Positions 16,379 through 25,483 of a stretch of 64,000 nt of DNA are shown piece by piece (position 1 is the first letter of the stretch; every line of letters begins with the position of its first letter). The stretch lies in the NCBI RefSeq assembly GCF_014199435.1, contig NZ_JACIJP010000004.1, forward strand, positions 248,001 to 312,000. The letters run 5' to 3'. A program made the translations under genes and the position numbers. Origin of the DNA: Sphingobium subterraneum. GTDB lineage: Bacteria > Pseudomonadota > Alphaproteobacteria > Sphingomonadales > Sphingomonadaceae. Under the pieces are notes generated by a model. The model was not told the origin of the DNA. It ran no database searches and saw nothing but the letters and a program-made list of their open reading frames with translations.

Positions 16379-17608
16379 TCACCCCTTCACGCAGACCACC
16401 TGCTTCAGTGTGTGCACGATCTCCACCAAATCGGCCTGCGCGGCCATCACGGCTTCGATCGGTTTGTAGGCCTTGGGCGTCTCGTCGATGACGCTCTCAT
16501 CCTTGCGGCATTCGACGCCGGCGGTATCGGCGATATGCTCGTCGAGTGTCACCAGCTTCTTGGCCTGGGTGCGTGACATTACGCGCCCAGCACCATGGCT
16601 GCAGCTCTCAAACGACTCCGCATTGCCGAGACCGCGTACGATGAATGATTTCGCGCCCATCGAGCCCGGGATGATACCCATGACGCCCTTCGCCGCGCGC
16701 ACCGCACCCTTGCGGGTAACGAGCACATTTTCGCCGAAGTGGTTCTCCCGCCGCACATAATTGTGATGGCAGTTCACCGCTTCGAGCTCGGCGTCGAAAG
16801 GCTTTGCGATCTGTCCGCGCAGCGCCCGGATCACATTGGTCATCATCATGCGCCGGTTGAGCGCCGCGAAATCCTGCGCCCATTCGACCGCTTCGACATA
16901 ATCGTCGAAATGATCTGTCCCTTCCGGGAAGTAAGCGAGGTCCTCGTCGGGAAGGTTGATGAACCACTTGCGCATGTCCTGCTTCGCCAGCTCGATGAAG
17001 AAGCTGCCGATCGCATTGCCAACGCCGCGCGAACCCGAATGGAGCATGATCCACACGCGCTGCTCTGTATCGAGGCACAGCTCGATAAAGTGGTTGCCTG
17101 TTCCCAGCGTCCCCAGATGAATGAGGTTGTTGGTGTTCTTGAACCGCGGATATTTCTCCGTGATCCGGTCGAACCGCTCCACCAGCGTTGCCCAGGCATC
17201 GACGATCGCGGCCGGCGGGTCACCCCACGAACCGACATCACGCTTGCCACGGCCGACATCGCGGCCATGCGGTACGGCACGTTCGATGGCCGAACGGATG
17301 CCTTCCAGATTATCCGGAAGGTCGCTCGCCATCAGCGAGGTGCGCGCCGCCATCATGCCGCAACCGATGTCGACGCCGACCGCTGCCGGGATCACCGCGC
17401 CCTTGGTCGGGATCACCGAGCCAACGGTCGCACCGATCCCGACATGCACGTCCGGCATCACGGCGACATGCTTGAAGACGAACGGCATCTGCGCCGCCTT
17501 GGCAAGCTGCTCACGCGCCTTGTCGTCGACGGGAACGCCGCGCGTCCACATCTTCACCGGCACACTGCCTTCGACATGCTGCACATCAAATGTTCTCGTC
17601 TCGGACAT
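16379..17608 (-). CDS. rtcB: RNA-splicing ligase RtcB
   Basis: 409 residues from the ATG at 17608 (AGGA 9 bases upstream), the same size as E. coli RtcB (408). It joins 2',3'-cyclic phosphate or 3'-phosphate RNA ends to 5'-OH ends using GTP and manganese. Visible metal and guanylylation residues are GVDIGCGMMA (Cys about 83), LGTGNHF, MLHSGSRGVG, NCHHNYVRREN and the His338 nucleophile in CSHGAGRVMSR. It is the first gene behind a sigma-54 promoter at 17710-17726, and the activator gene rtcR is divergent, matching the known control of rtcBA. Confidence 0.97.
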   Translation of the reverse strand: MSETRTFDVQHVEGSVPVKMWTRGVPVDDKAREQLAKAAQMPFVFKHVAVMPDVHVGIGATVGSVIPTKGAVIPAAVGVDIGCGMMAARTSLMASDLPDNLEGIRSAIERAVPHGRDVGRGKRDVGSWGDPPAAIVDAWATLVERFDRITEKYPRFKNTNNLIHLGTLGTGNHFIELCLDTEQRVWIMLHSGSRGVGNAIGSFFIELAKQDMRKWFINLPDEDLAYFPEGTDHFDDYVEAVEWAQDFAALNRRMMMTNVIRALRGQIAKPFDAELEAVNCHHNYVRRENHFGENVLVTRKGAVRAAKGVMGIIPGSMGAKSFIVRGLGNAESFESCSHGAGRVMSRTQAKKLVTLDEHIADTAGVECRKDESVIDETPKAYKPIEAVMAAQADLVEIVHTLKQVVCVKG

Positions 17609-17709
17609 TGCAAAATTCCTATAGCTGGATTTGGGCGGCCGGCCCATTCCGGCCGCCCCGGTTCCGCACGCCGGTCGCATAATCCGCTACGACCGACGCA
17701 GAAATATAT

Positions 17710-17726
17710 AGCAGGAGCCGTGCCAA
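17710..17726 (-). promoter_or_regulatory. Sigma-54 promoter of the rtcB operon
   Basis: On minus, TTGGCACGGCTCCTGCT matches the consensus YTGGCACGrNNNTTGCW except for one T to C in the -12 box. It lies about 100 bases before the rtcB ATG, correctly oriented, and the divergent gene encodes the sigma-54 activator RtcR. The sigma-54 gene itself is at 54867-56390. Confidence 0.88.
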
Positions 17727-17785
17727 CTCTTCGGAATCGGCGAAATAATTCTCACAGATGATTGATTTCAATGAATTTAATTTAA

Positions 17786-17797
17786 ATTTGCGCAAAT
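17786..17797. promoter_or_regulatory. Palindrome between rtcR and the rtcB promoter
   Basis: ATTTGCGCAAAT is a perfect 12-base palindrome about 60 bases upstream of the sigma-54 promoter, in AT-rich sequence, at a distance typical for an activator site. It may be an RtcR site or control rtcR itself. A second small inverted repeat, CGCC/GGCG, follows at 17798-17812. Confidence 0.4.
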
Positions 17798-17863
17798 CGC
17801 CGTCTAAAGGCGCGTTTACATTTTCTTATCGAAATGAATAGTATTTTATCCTATGGGATAAGA

Positions 17864-19462
17864 ATGAAACCGCTTACTGTAATCGGATTTCTTGGTTCAA
17901 GGCTGGACGCAAGCAAATTAGGGCCATCGCGCTGGAGCAAGTGGCGTCCCACCGTTGGACTCACCATGCATGAGGATCTGCGCGTCGATCGTCTGGTGTT
18001 GCTCCATGGTACACCGCATCGCCGCCTCGCCGAATATGTGTCCGAGGACATCAGTTCCGTCTCTCCCGAGACAAGCGTCGACATGCGCGTTCTCGACTTC
18101 AAGGATCCGTGGGATTTCGAGGAGGTCTATGGAAAGCTGCTCGATTTTGCCCGCGCAGAGCCGTTCGATCCCGACTTGGAAGACTATCTCGTTCATATCA
18201 CTACCGGCACCCACGTCGCCCAGATTTGCTTGTTCCTGCTGACCGAAGCGCGCTACCTGCCGGGTCGCCTGCTGCAGACCCAGCCTAGACGCGGATCGCC
18301 CGACCCCGCCGGGACGTGGAGTGTGATCGATCTCGACCTCTCGCGCTACGACAGCATCGCAACGCGCTTTGCTGTGGCAAGCTCGGAGAGCACGTCTTTC
18401 CTCAAGTCGGGCATCGATACGCGCAATGCCGCCTTCAACCGGATAATCGACGAGATTGAGCAGGTTGCCGGACGATCTCGTGCACCCATGCTACTGATGG
18501 GACCGACCGGCGCGGGCAAGAGTCTGCTCGCGCGGCGTATCTACGAACTCAAGAAACTGAAGCACCAGACCGTCGGCCCGTTCGTCGAGGTGAACTGCGC
18601 GACGCTGAAGGGTGACAGCGCGATGTCGGCGTTGTTCGGGCACAGAAAGGGCGCTTTCACCGGCGCGGTGGCGGACAGGCCTGGTTTGCTGCGTTCGGCG
18701 GACAAGGGCATGCTGTTTCTCGACGAGATCGGGGAGCTTGGTCTTGATGAGCAAGCGATGATCCTGCGTGCGATTGAGGACAAGCGCTTCCTGCCGGTCG
18801 GTTCAGACAGGGAGGTTGGGTCTGATTTCCAATTGATTGCCGGCACCAACCGCGATCTGGGCGATGCGGTCGCCGCTGGTGCGTTTCGCGACGACCTCTA
18901 TGCGCGCCTTAATCTTTGGACATTCCGCTTGCCGGGCCTTGCCGACCGGCGCGAGGATATCGAACCCAATCTGGACTATGAGCTCGATCGCTTCGCGGAG
19001 CGCGAAGGCGCCATGGTGAGTTTCAACAAGGAAGCGCGGCTGCGATATCTCGCTTTCTCCACCTCGCCCCAAGCCATTTGGGCAGGCAATTTCCGCGATC
19101 TCGCCGCGAGCATAACACGCATGGCAACGCTCAGCCCCAAGGGACGCATCGATCTGGATTGCGTGGAAGCGGAAATCAGCCGATTGCAACGACTGTGGTC
19201 GGGGCAAAGCGACAATCACACCGATGTTATTACCGAAATCCTCGGTGAACAGGCTGTTTCGGATATGGACCTTTTCGACCGTGTCCAGCTTGCCGAGGCG
19301 CTCCGCGTCTGCCGCGCCAGCCGCTCGCTGTCCGAAGCAGGGCGCACCTTATTTAGCGCGTCACGCACTCGGCGTAACAGTTCCAACGACGCCGATCGTC
19401 TGCGCAAATATCTCGCACGCTTCGAACTATCATGGAGTGAGGTTGTAGATCGTTTCGACTGA
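17864..19462 (+). CDS. rtcR: Sigma-54-dependent activator of RNA repair genes
   Basis: 532 residues from the ATG at 17864 (MKPLTVIGFLG), which matches the family start; the frame also opens at 17834. The N-terminal domain (1-180) begins VIGFLGSRLDASK...W.KWRPTV and is the CARF-like sensory domain of RtcR, thought to bind a cyclic-phosphate RNA ligand. The AAA domain has Walker A GPTGAGKS (213-220), the sigma-54 contact loop GAFTGA (263-268) and Walker B LFLDEIGEL. A C-terminal helix-turn-helix region is expected in SRSLSEAGRTLFSASRTRR. It is divergent from rtcB. Length equals that of E. coli RtcR. Confidence 0.96.
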   Translation: MKPLTVIGFLGSRLDASKLGPSRWSKWRPTVGLTMHEDLRVDRLVLLHGTPHRRLAEYVSEDISSVSPETSVDMRVLDFKDPWDFEEVYGKLLDFARAEPFDPDLEDYLVHITTGTHVAQICLFLLTEARYLPGRLLQTQPRRGSPDPAGTWSVIDLDLSRYDSIATRFAVASSESTSFLKSGIDTRNAAFNRIIDEIEQVAGRSRAPMLLMGPTGAGKSLLARRIYELKKLKHQTVGPFVEVNCATLKGDSAMSALFGHRKGAFTGAVADRPGLLRSADKGMLFLDEIGELGLDEQAMILRAIEDKRFLPVGSDREVGSDFQLIAGTNRDLGDAVAAGAFRDDLYARLNLWTFRLPGLADRREDIEPNLDYELDRFAEREGAMVSFNKEARLRYLAFSTSPQAIWAGNFRDLAASITRMATLSPKGRIDLDCVEAEISRLQRLWSGQSDNHTDVITEILGEQAVSDMDLFDRVQLAEALRVCRASRSLSEAGRTLFSASRTRRNSSNDADRLRKYLARFELSWSEVVDRFD

Positions 19463-19612
19463 GGTCGCCAACAAAGCGGACTCTCCTTGTTCCAAGGGTA
19501 TCACCCGAGAGCTGTCGTTCATTCAGTCAATCCCGGCGATCCAAAAAGCGACAAGGGTATTTTATTAGCGAAGTCGACGTTATGTAGTGGCGGGACGATT
19601 GCGGACGGTTGA

Positions 19613-20875
19613 TTAAACGAGAGATAGCGTTTTTGTCCGCACCTGCCAGATGAGTAGCGCAACCGCGGCGAGTACGCCCACTAGCCCGGCAAGCAAGAAG
19701 GCCGCATCGTAAGCGCCAACAATTTCACGAATGAGGCCTGCCCCAAAGGCCGCGGTCGCGGCACCCGCTTGATGGCCAGTCTGAATCCATCCAAACACGA
19801 TCGGTGCTTCGCTCTCGCCGAAAGCTTGGTTGGTCAGCTTTACGGTCGGCGGGACAGTTGCAATCCAGTCCAGACCATAAAATACGGCAAACAGCCCGAG
19901 GCTCGTGGCATCGAAGGTCAGAAACGGCAGGGCCAGCAAAGAAAGGCCGCGAAGACCATAATATGCCACCAGTAATTTGCGCGGATCGTAGCGGTCGGTG
20001 AGCCAGCCCGAAGCGGTTGTACCAACAAGATCAAATAGCCCCATCGTTGAAAGCAGGCCCGCTGCGGCTATTGGTGCGATCCCGCGATCTCCACAAAATG
20101 CAATGAGGTGGGTGCCGACAAGCCCGTTTGTGGTCAGCCCACAAACAAAGAACGTACCGAACAGCAACCAGAATATCGGACGCCGTATAGCTCGCCCAAG
20201 CACCACAAAAGGCATTCCCAGCGTCCCGCGCGGACTAGGCTCCACCGGGGCATCCACAGCTTCGCCAAAGCGCGTCGTGCCGATGTCTGCGGGTCGCTCG
20301 GGTACCAATATTGCCACCAAAGGTATAAGCAATGCGCAGGCAATGCTCACAGTCAACACAGCCGGACGCCATGCACCGGCGCTGGAAAGCCAGGCCAGGA
20401 ACGGCAGGAAGATCAACGCGCCGGTTGCGGTGCTGGCGCTCAGGATTCCCATCACCAGCCCTTGATGCTTGGCAAACCAGCGGTTGACCACTGCTGCCCC
20501 CAACACCGAGGCGACTGCTCCTGTTCCTAAGCCCGATATCACGCCCCAGCTCAGAATGTAGTGCCACGGTTCGCGCATCCAGAGGCTGCTGAGCGTCGCT
20601 GCGGACATCAGGATCAGCCCCCCGAGCATCGTCCGGCGAATGCCGATGGTGACCATCAGTGATGCTGCAAAAGGGCCAACCAAACCGTAAAGGAAGATGC
20701 CTACCGCTGCCGAGAATGAGATTGTTGTGATGCTCCAGCCGAAATGAAGCGTAAGCGGCACCATCAGGACGCCAGGCGTCGCCCGCAACCCCGCCGAGAT
20801 CAGCATCGCCTGAAACGTGGTCGCGACCACCAGCATGATCCGCGTCCGTGGCGATATCCGCAACTGGCGGATCAT
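19613..20875 (-). CDS. MFS transporter
   Basis: 420 residues with twelve predicted membrane helices and the two-halves layout of the major facilitator superfamily. The loop after helix 2 (ASLMVTIGIRRTMLGG) resembles the conserved loop motif, and a later ASGWLTDRYDPRKLL is the second-half copy. It resembles monocarboxylate or oxalate/formate antiporter-like members, but the substrate is unknown. Its ATG overlaps the stop of a MarR regulator (ATGA), so the pair is one transcription unit; a regulated efflux or uptake system is likely. Confidence 0.88.
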   Translation of the reverse strand: MIRQLRISPRTRIMLVVATTFQAMLISAGLRATPGVLMVPLTLHFGWSITTISFSAAVGIFLYGLVGPFAASLMVTIGIRRTMLGGLILMSAATLSSLWMREPWHYILSWGVISGLGTGAVASVLGAAVVNRWFAKHQGLVMGILSASTATGALIFLPFLAWLSSAGAWRPAVLTVSIACALLIPLVAILVPERPADIGTTRFGEAVDAPVEPSPRGTLGMPFVVLGRAIRRPIFWLLFGTFFVCGLTTNGLVGTHLIAFCGDRGIAPIAAAGLLSTMGLFDLVGTTASGWLTDRYDPRKLLVAYYGLRGLSLLALPFLTFDATSLGLFAVFYGLDWIATVPPTVKLTNQAFGESEAPIVFGWIQTGHQAGAATAAFGAGLIREIVGAYDAAFLLAGLVGVLAAVALLIWQVRTKTLSLV

Positions 20876-21324
20876 GCGGGAAGCGCCTGACTTGCGCTAA
20901 CGATACCGCCCAGCGCTACTGCAAGGTCGCGCCATTCGTCAGCACCGATCGCGGTGAGCATCGCGTTCTGGGCATACTCCCATTGTCCCGTGGCATTGGA
21001 CATGGCCACTTTGCCGTTCGCGCTGAGAGTCGCCACCTTCGTACGCTGCCCCGCGCTAGATATTATGACCCAGCCCTCGCGCTCCAAGGGAGCCAGCGCG
21101 CGATAGAGCGAAGTGCGATCCATCACCATCGCTTCGGCAAGCCGACTCAGTGGAAGCTTGCCGAAACGGTCCAGATGACGAAGTATGGCGAACTGGGTAA
21201 CTGTCATCCCGGTCCCTTCCATAACCAGATCATACGCACGGGTGACCGCGCGCGACGCTTTGCGCAGGGCGGTACAGATGCATGGAGTGAGGGAAAGACT
21301 CGGGCCTTTATGATGCATATGCAT
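20872..21324 (-). CDS. MarR-family transcriptional regulator
   Basis: About 150 residues. The winged-helix core is clear: MTVTQFAILRHLDRFGKLPLSRLAEAMVMDRTSLYRALAPLEREGWV, then VATLSANGKVAM. The start is uncertain: TTG at 21327 and ATGs at 21324 and 21318 all lie inside a perfect 16-base palindrome, and no strong ribosome site precedes any of them. It is coupled to the MFS gene by a 4-base overlap. MarR proteins usually repress their own operon and release DNA on binding a small phenolic ligand; the palindrome fits such control. Confidence 0.9.
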   Translation of the reverse strand: MHMHHKGPSLSLTPCICTALRKASRAVTRAYDLVMEGTGMTVTQFAILRHLDRFGKLPLSRLAEAMVMDRTSLYRALAPLEREGWVIISSAGQRTKVATLSANGKVAMSNATGQWEYAQNAMLTAIGADEWRDLAVALGGIVSASQALPA

Positions 21325-21326
21325 CA
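21311..21326. promoter_or_regulatory. Perfect palindrome over the marR start, likely operator
   Basis: TGATGCATATGCATCA is a perfect 16-base palindrome that covers the possible start codons of the MarR gene. MarR-type operators are palindromes of about this length near the promoter. An operator so close to the start would imply a very short or leaderless transcript. Confidence 0.65.
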
Positions 21327-21548
21327 AATAGAGCGGTTGGTAGAACAGTCAATGTGCCGCGTGATCGCTCCAATTCCGGTCGTTCGCGAGGGCCGATTTA
21401 CCTGTTGATACCTGCCAGTCGTTCATATGGATGAAGGCCACATAAAGAGCGACCCTTACTCGGTTCGAGAAAGTCAACCGACAAGCGAATTCGCTTGTAA
21501 ATCCTTTTCGATTTGCATCTTCCTCGCTTTCAAAGAAGATATGCGGAA

Positions 21549-23609
21549 ATGAGGGGAATTGAATTGCGCTTTCTAACTTCGGCCTTCCTAGTCTTGATTC
21601 TCGCGCCTGGATTGGCCCGTGCCGATAATAACCAGATAACTATCGGGCCTGCCCCCCGGTGGGTCACTCCATCCGAATTGATGGCGGTTCCGGCAAATGC
21701 AAGCGGTGCGGCCTTTATTCGGCTGCAGGACGCCCTCGTCCATTTGAACGAACAGGGCCAAGAGCAATATGCTGGCTACCGCGTCAAGATTCTTCAATCC
21801 AGCGCGCTTGAAGCTGGCAATATCTCGATTTCATGGAACCCTGCAGCTGGCTCTCCGATCATCCACAACATAAAGGTCTATCGCGGCGATCAGGTCACTG
21901 ACGTTCTGAAGACCACGTCTTTCGAGATACTGCGGCGGGAAGATCAGTTGGAAGCCGCGAGACTGGACGGCAGATTGACCGCAGTACTTCGCGTTCCCGA
22001 CCTTCGGGTCGGCGACGAGTTGGAAGTGAGCTACACGATCCATGTCAATGATCCCACCCTAGGAAAGGATGACGCTGGATTGCTATTTCTCGGGTCCAGT
22101 CCTCTCCCCGGCCGCTATCATCTGGAGTTGAGTTGGGACGATGGCTGGAAGCCCAGCCTTAAGATGACGCGGGATATGACGGCGGTTGTTCAGAATGGTG
22201 AGCGTGCCGTCGATTTTCGGTTCGACAACCCAGGTATCTTGGTTCCGTCCAAGGATGCACCGGGGCGTTTCCAATGGCAACGTGTTGTCGAATTTAGTAG
22301 CTTTTCGGAGTGGGCGGGTGTTTCGCGCCGCCTAGCGCCGATTTTCGCCAAAGCAGCCATCCTGTCGTCCGGATCGACGATCAAAAATGAGGCGAGCGCA
22401 ATTGCTGCCAGCAATCCTACCAAGTTGGGCCGTGCAAGCGCCGCCCTCAATCTGGTGCAGCAGAATATACGCTACATCTTTATCGGCCTTAATAGTGGAA
22501 ATCTGACACCAGCGATGGCCGATGAGACCTGGCAGCGCCGTTATGGCGATTGCAAGGCCAAGACGGTGCTGCTTCTGGCACTCCTTCGCGAAATGGGCAT
22601 TGAGGCAGAGCCAGTGCTTGTAAATAACAGCGGGACTGATGATGGCCTTGACGAGCGCCTGCCTAGCCCGCGCATGTTCGATCATGTTCTTGTACGAGCG
22701 CATATCGATGGCACTTGGTACTGGCTTGACGGCACACTTCCTTCAGTTGTTCCGCCGAGCACTACGCCGACTTTGCCGTATCGATGGGTTCTACCACTGA
22801 CCACACAAGGAAGTTCTTTGGAACACATCGAGTGGCGTCCGGCAAACCGACCTGACGAAATCAACTTGACAGACATCGACACGCGCGCCGGTTTCGATCA
22901 ACCCGCGCATGTGGTCAGCACATCGATCAAGCGCGGGATCGAAGGACTTCAACAACAAGTTCAGCTATCCGGCGCAACCCCGGATCAGCTAACCAATGCG
23001 CTCAGACAGAGCTTGGTGGGCAATACATGGCAGACGGTCGAAGACGTCAAATGGCGCTACGACGAAAAGGCTCAGGCGAGCGTGCTTACCATCGTTGGCA
23101 CCTGGAAGCTCGACTGGGAAGATGATGGAGATGGTGCTCGTTCCATGGCTTTGCCCGGCGGCGGCTTCAGTCCGCCTGATCGGCGGGGTCGTGCTGCCGA
23201 TCAGGACCAGAATCTGCCTTATTACAACAAGCCAGACTATGATTGTTACGTCACGACCGTCCGGCTCCCCACCTCGACTCGATCCGGGCAGTGGGCCTCC
23301 AAACCGGGGTTCGATACCCACATATTCGGACGGAATTATTACCGTGCCTTTGCGTTGCGGGGCGGAGCCATCCGCATGATCCGTGGCTCTCGCGTTGAGC
23401 GTCAGGAGATTGATGCCGCGTCCGCACGAAAGGACAATGAGCGCATTGCCGCATTCGATAATAGTAGAGGCTATATATTTTTCGATCCAGCGGGGCAGCA
23501 AAAACCAATCGCAAGCGCACCCAATGTCCCATCTACTGACGAAATCGACTGGACGGCGGACAATGTGCCATGCCTCTCAGCAGATGCCCGGGATAAACCT
23601 GCTGGGTAA
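21549..23609 (+). CDS. DUF3857 / transglutaminase-like exported protein
   Basis: 686 residues from the ATG at 21549 (MRGIELRFLTSAFLVLI); the frame opens earlier, at 21513, without clear signals. A signal peptide ends at GLARA. Residues about 50-280 form a DUF3857 domain. The transglutaminase-like core follows: NIRYIFIGLNSG, then WQRRYGDCKAKTVLLLALLREMGIEAEPVLVN with the catalytic Cys in GDCK, a His in MFDHVLVRAHIDG and an Asp in YWLDGT. A C-terminal domain of about 280 residues has no recognised motif. Such proteins act in the periplasm; the substrate is not known. Confidence 0.88.
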   Translation: MRGIELRFLTSAFLVLILAPGLARADNNQITIGPAPRWVTPSELMAVPANASGAAFIRLQDALVHLNEQGQEQYAGYRVKILQSSALEAGNISISWNPAAGSPIIHNIKVYRGDQVTDVLKTTSFEILRREDQLEAARLDGRLTAVLRVPDLRVGDELEVSYTIHVNDPTLGKDDAGLLFLGSSPLPGRYHLELSWDDGWKPSLKMTRDMTAVVQNGERAVDFRFDNPGILVPSKDAPGRFQWQRVVEFSSFSEWAGVSRRLAPIFAKAAILSSGSTIKNEASAIAASNPTKLGRASAALNLVQQNIRYIFIGLNSGNLTPAMADETWQRRYGDCKAKTVLLLALLREMGIEAEPVLVNNSGTDDGLDERLPSPRMFDHVLVRAHIDGTWYWLDGTLPSVVPPSTTPTLPYRWVLPLTTQGSSLEHIEWRPANRPDEINLTDIDTRAGFDQPAHVVSTSIKRGIEGLQQQVQLSGATPDQLTNALRQSLVGNTWQTVEDVKWRYDEKAQASVLTIVGTWKLDWEDDGDGARSMALPGGGFSPPDRRGRAADQDQNLPYYNKPDYDCYVTTVRLPTSTRSGQWASKPGFDTHIFGRNYYRAFALRGGAIRMIRGSRVERQEIDAASARKDNERIAAFDNSRGYIFFDPAGQQKPIASAPNVPSTDEIDWTADNVPCLSADARDKPAG

Positions 23610-23696
23610 CTAGCTGTAGCCGTCACCCCGCGATTAGAAATGGTCCCGCTGGTAGCACAATGGCTCGTGGCCGAGCACTGCAGGAAGGGAAACAGT

Positions 23697-24568
23697 ATGA
23701 ATTCGATTAGAATGTTGCTGATTCCCTTGGCGATTATAGCCTGCGTTTCATCTGCTTCCGCCGATACGCCGGAGGCAAGTCCTCCGACGGCGACGCCTCT
23801 GGGTTCGCCCGGATTATGGTTGGAATCTGATGATTATCCCGCAACCGCCTTGCGATATGCCATGACTGGCATGACGTCATTCAGAATGACGGTCGACGCC
23901 ACCGGCAAGCCCAGTCGCTGCGACATTGTCGAGAGCAGCGGGTTTGACGTGCTTGATCGCGCCACTTGCAGCCGTCTCATGGCCAATGCAAAGTTCTCGC
24001 CTCCGCGCGATCCAGCGGGCAAGCTTGCGGAAGGCACATATGCGGGTCGTGTCAAATGGGTCATGCCAGCCGGTGCGCAGTCTCCAGTGAGTGAAAATTT
24101 CGCGTCGATGCTGCTGTCAATCGATCAGGCGGGCAAGGTTATGACATGCAAGGTCGCGGTCCATATACCGGCGATAGCGGCGACGCGCGAAAAGCCCTGC
24201 GAACATGAGGCAGAAATGATGCCGCTCGTCATGGGTATTGCGCTGCGTGGAAATTATCAGGGGGCATCGGCTGAAGTCGAAATCCGTCAAGCGGATGTCT
24301 TCACACCTGACCTATTGGCGCGTGTGCTGGCTCCAATGCCCGGTTATGAGCAGCGCGCGCTCAATGTTACCGTTTCACAGCGAATACGGACGGCAGGCTT
24401 GGCCAATGCAAGTATATGGAACAGCGTGGAAGCGATCAAATGGCGACGGACTTTTGCGGCACTGTCGTTGACCAGAAATTTGATCCGCCATTCTCCACAT
24501 TCGACAAAGATGGCAATGCGAGCGGATGGCATATTGTCCGAATGCTGCTGAAAACCGAAAATAAATGA
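23697..24568 (+). pseudogene. TonB C-terminal-domain protein, frameshifted near 24375
   Basis: The ATG at 23697 has a good ribosome site (GGAAGGG). The product has a signal peptide and a TonB C-terminal-like repeat (SFRMTVDATGKPSRCDIVESSGFDVLDRATC...FSPPRD), then a second related section. In the main frame the match ends after ALNVTVS near 24377, and the frame runs on to a stop at 24551. In another frame the pattern resumes as NTDGRLGQCKYMEQRGSDQMATDFC, then KFDPPFSTFDKDGNASGWHIVRMLL, and stops at 24568. That is the Cys-paired TonB-like pattern, so one base is missing around 24375-24380. It may be a real inactivation or an assembly error; the protein could still function if the last domain is dispensable. 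Confidence 0.75.
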
Positions 24569-24818
24569 GATTATGATAGCGCGCAGTCAGGCGATTTCTT
24601 ACCGTAGGTAGATCGACAGCCTCGTTAAATTGGTTGGGCGGATCGAGAAAATACCACCCGATTTCTCGAACGGTAGGGTTGAAGCCGCTCAGTTGCAGAC
24701 ATTGACCCTGTAGTTTGCGCTCCTTGAAACCGGACGTCCGTTCATTCACGCATCTCGGAAGGGCGGAGCAGGCGGTTAAGAAACCAATGGCCAATAGGAA
24801 TATGTCCGCCCCCGGCAT
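24375..24818 (-). CDS. Possible small lipoprotein, doubtful
   Basis: From the ATG at 24818, the first residues (MPGADIFLLAIGFLTACSAL) look like a lipoprotein signal with a lipobox LTAC. The next 60 residues (KLQGQCLQLSGFNPTVREIGWYFLDPPNQF) are protein-like. There is no ribosome site, and the last third runs antisense through the frameshifted TonB-like gene, which argues against the full frame. It may be a truncated lipoprotein gene. Apart from this frame, the region 24569-24907 shows nothing. Confidence 0.3.
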   Translation of the reverse strand: MPGADIFLLAIGFLTACSALPRCVNERTSGFKERKLQGQCLQLSGFNPTVREIGWYFLDPPNQFNEAVDLPTVRNRLTARYHNLIYFRFSAAFGQYAIRSHCHLCRMWRMADQISGQRQCRKSPSPFDRFHAVPYTCIGQACRPYSL

Positions 24819-24907
24819 AATAGGTCGGATTGGTTGACGTTCGAGCGGCACCGCTCTCCCCAGCAGGGCCTTGTTGACGAGGTAACGCAAAAGGGCAATC
24901 TGATCAC

Positions 24908-25483
24908 ATGGCGCAAAAGGATATCGAGGTGGTCGGACGCGATAGGGAGCGCCTTGTTTCGGCGTTGCAGCTCGCCGCTGTTGGCGACGCTTCCAGCCTT
25001 CGTATCGTCTATAAACTCACCTCGGCGAAACTATTCGGCATTTGCCTCCGTATCTGTGGGAACAGGCAAGCGGCGGAGGATATCTTGCAAGATGTCTATG
25101 TGAAGGTCTGGCGCCGGGCAGGCTCCTTCGACTCCCAGCGTGCCAGCCCCATCTCCTGGCTGGCGATGATTGCGCATAACGCCGCCGTCGACTGGCGGCG
25201 AGCGCAGCATCACCATGGCACGCTTGATGATGACGCCGTGCTTTCCATCGCTGACGAAGCTCCGTTGGCCGATGCCGTTGCCGAACAGGATGAGGATCGC
25301 CGCCGCCTTCTTTCCTGCCTAGATGGACTCGACGAAAGCCAGTCGAGTGTGATCCGCCGCGCCTTTCTGGACGGCATGACCTACCAGCAATTGTCGGACG
25401 AAAGCGGCACCCCGCTGGGCACGATTAAGAGCTGGATCCGGCGCGGCTTACAGAAATTGAAGGAGTGCCTCAACGATGGTTGA
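24908..25483 (+). CDS. ECF-type RNA polymerase sigma factor
   Basis: 191 residues. Region 2 is visible as LFGICLRICGNRQAAEDILQDVYVKVWRRAGSFD, then SWLAMIAHNAAVDWRRA. Region 4 is ESQSSVIRRAFLDGMTYQQLSDESGTPLGTIKSWIRRGLQKLKECL. Size and order are those of extracytoplasmic-function sigma factors of the SigK type. Its end overlaps the anti-sigma gene by 8 bases. Together with the fasciclin and msrB-like genes that follow, the set suggests an envelope or oxidative stress response. Such sigma factors usually control their own promoter. Confidence 0.94.
   Translation: MAQKDIEVVGRDRERLVSALQLAAVGDASSLRIVYKLTSAKLFGICLRICGNRQAAEDILQDVYVKVWRRAGSFDSQRASPISWLAMIAHNAAVDWRRAQHHHGTLDDDAVLSIADEAPLADAVAEQDEDRRRLLSCLDGLDESQSSVIRRAFLDGMTYQQLSDESGTPLGTIKSWIRRGLQKLKECLNDG

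Noticed and set aside
16739-17761. 340-codon plus-strand frame opposite rtcB
   Set aside because: Shadow of rtcB; the composition is typical of antisense frames (Arg, His and Asp rich) and there is no start signal.
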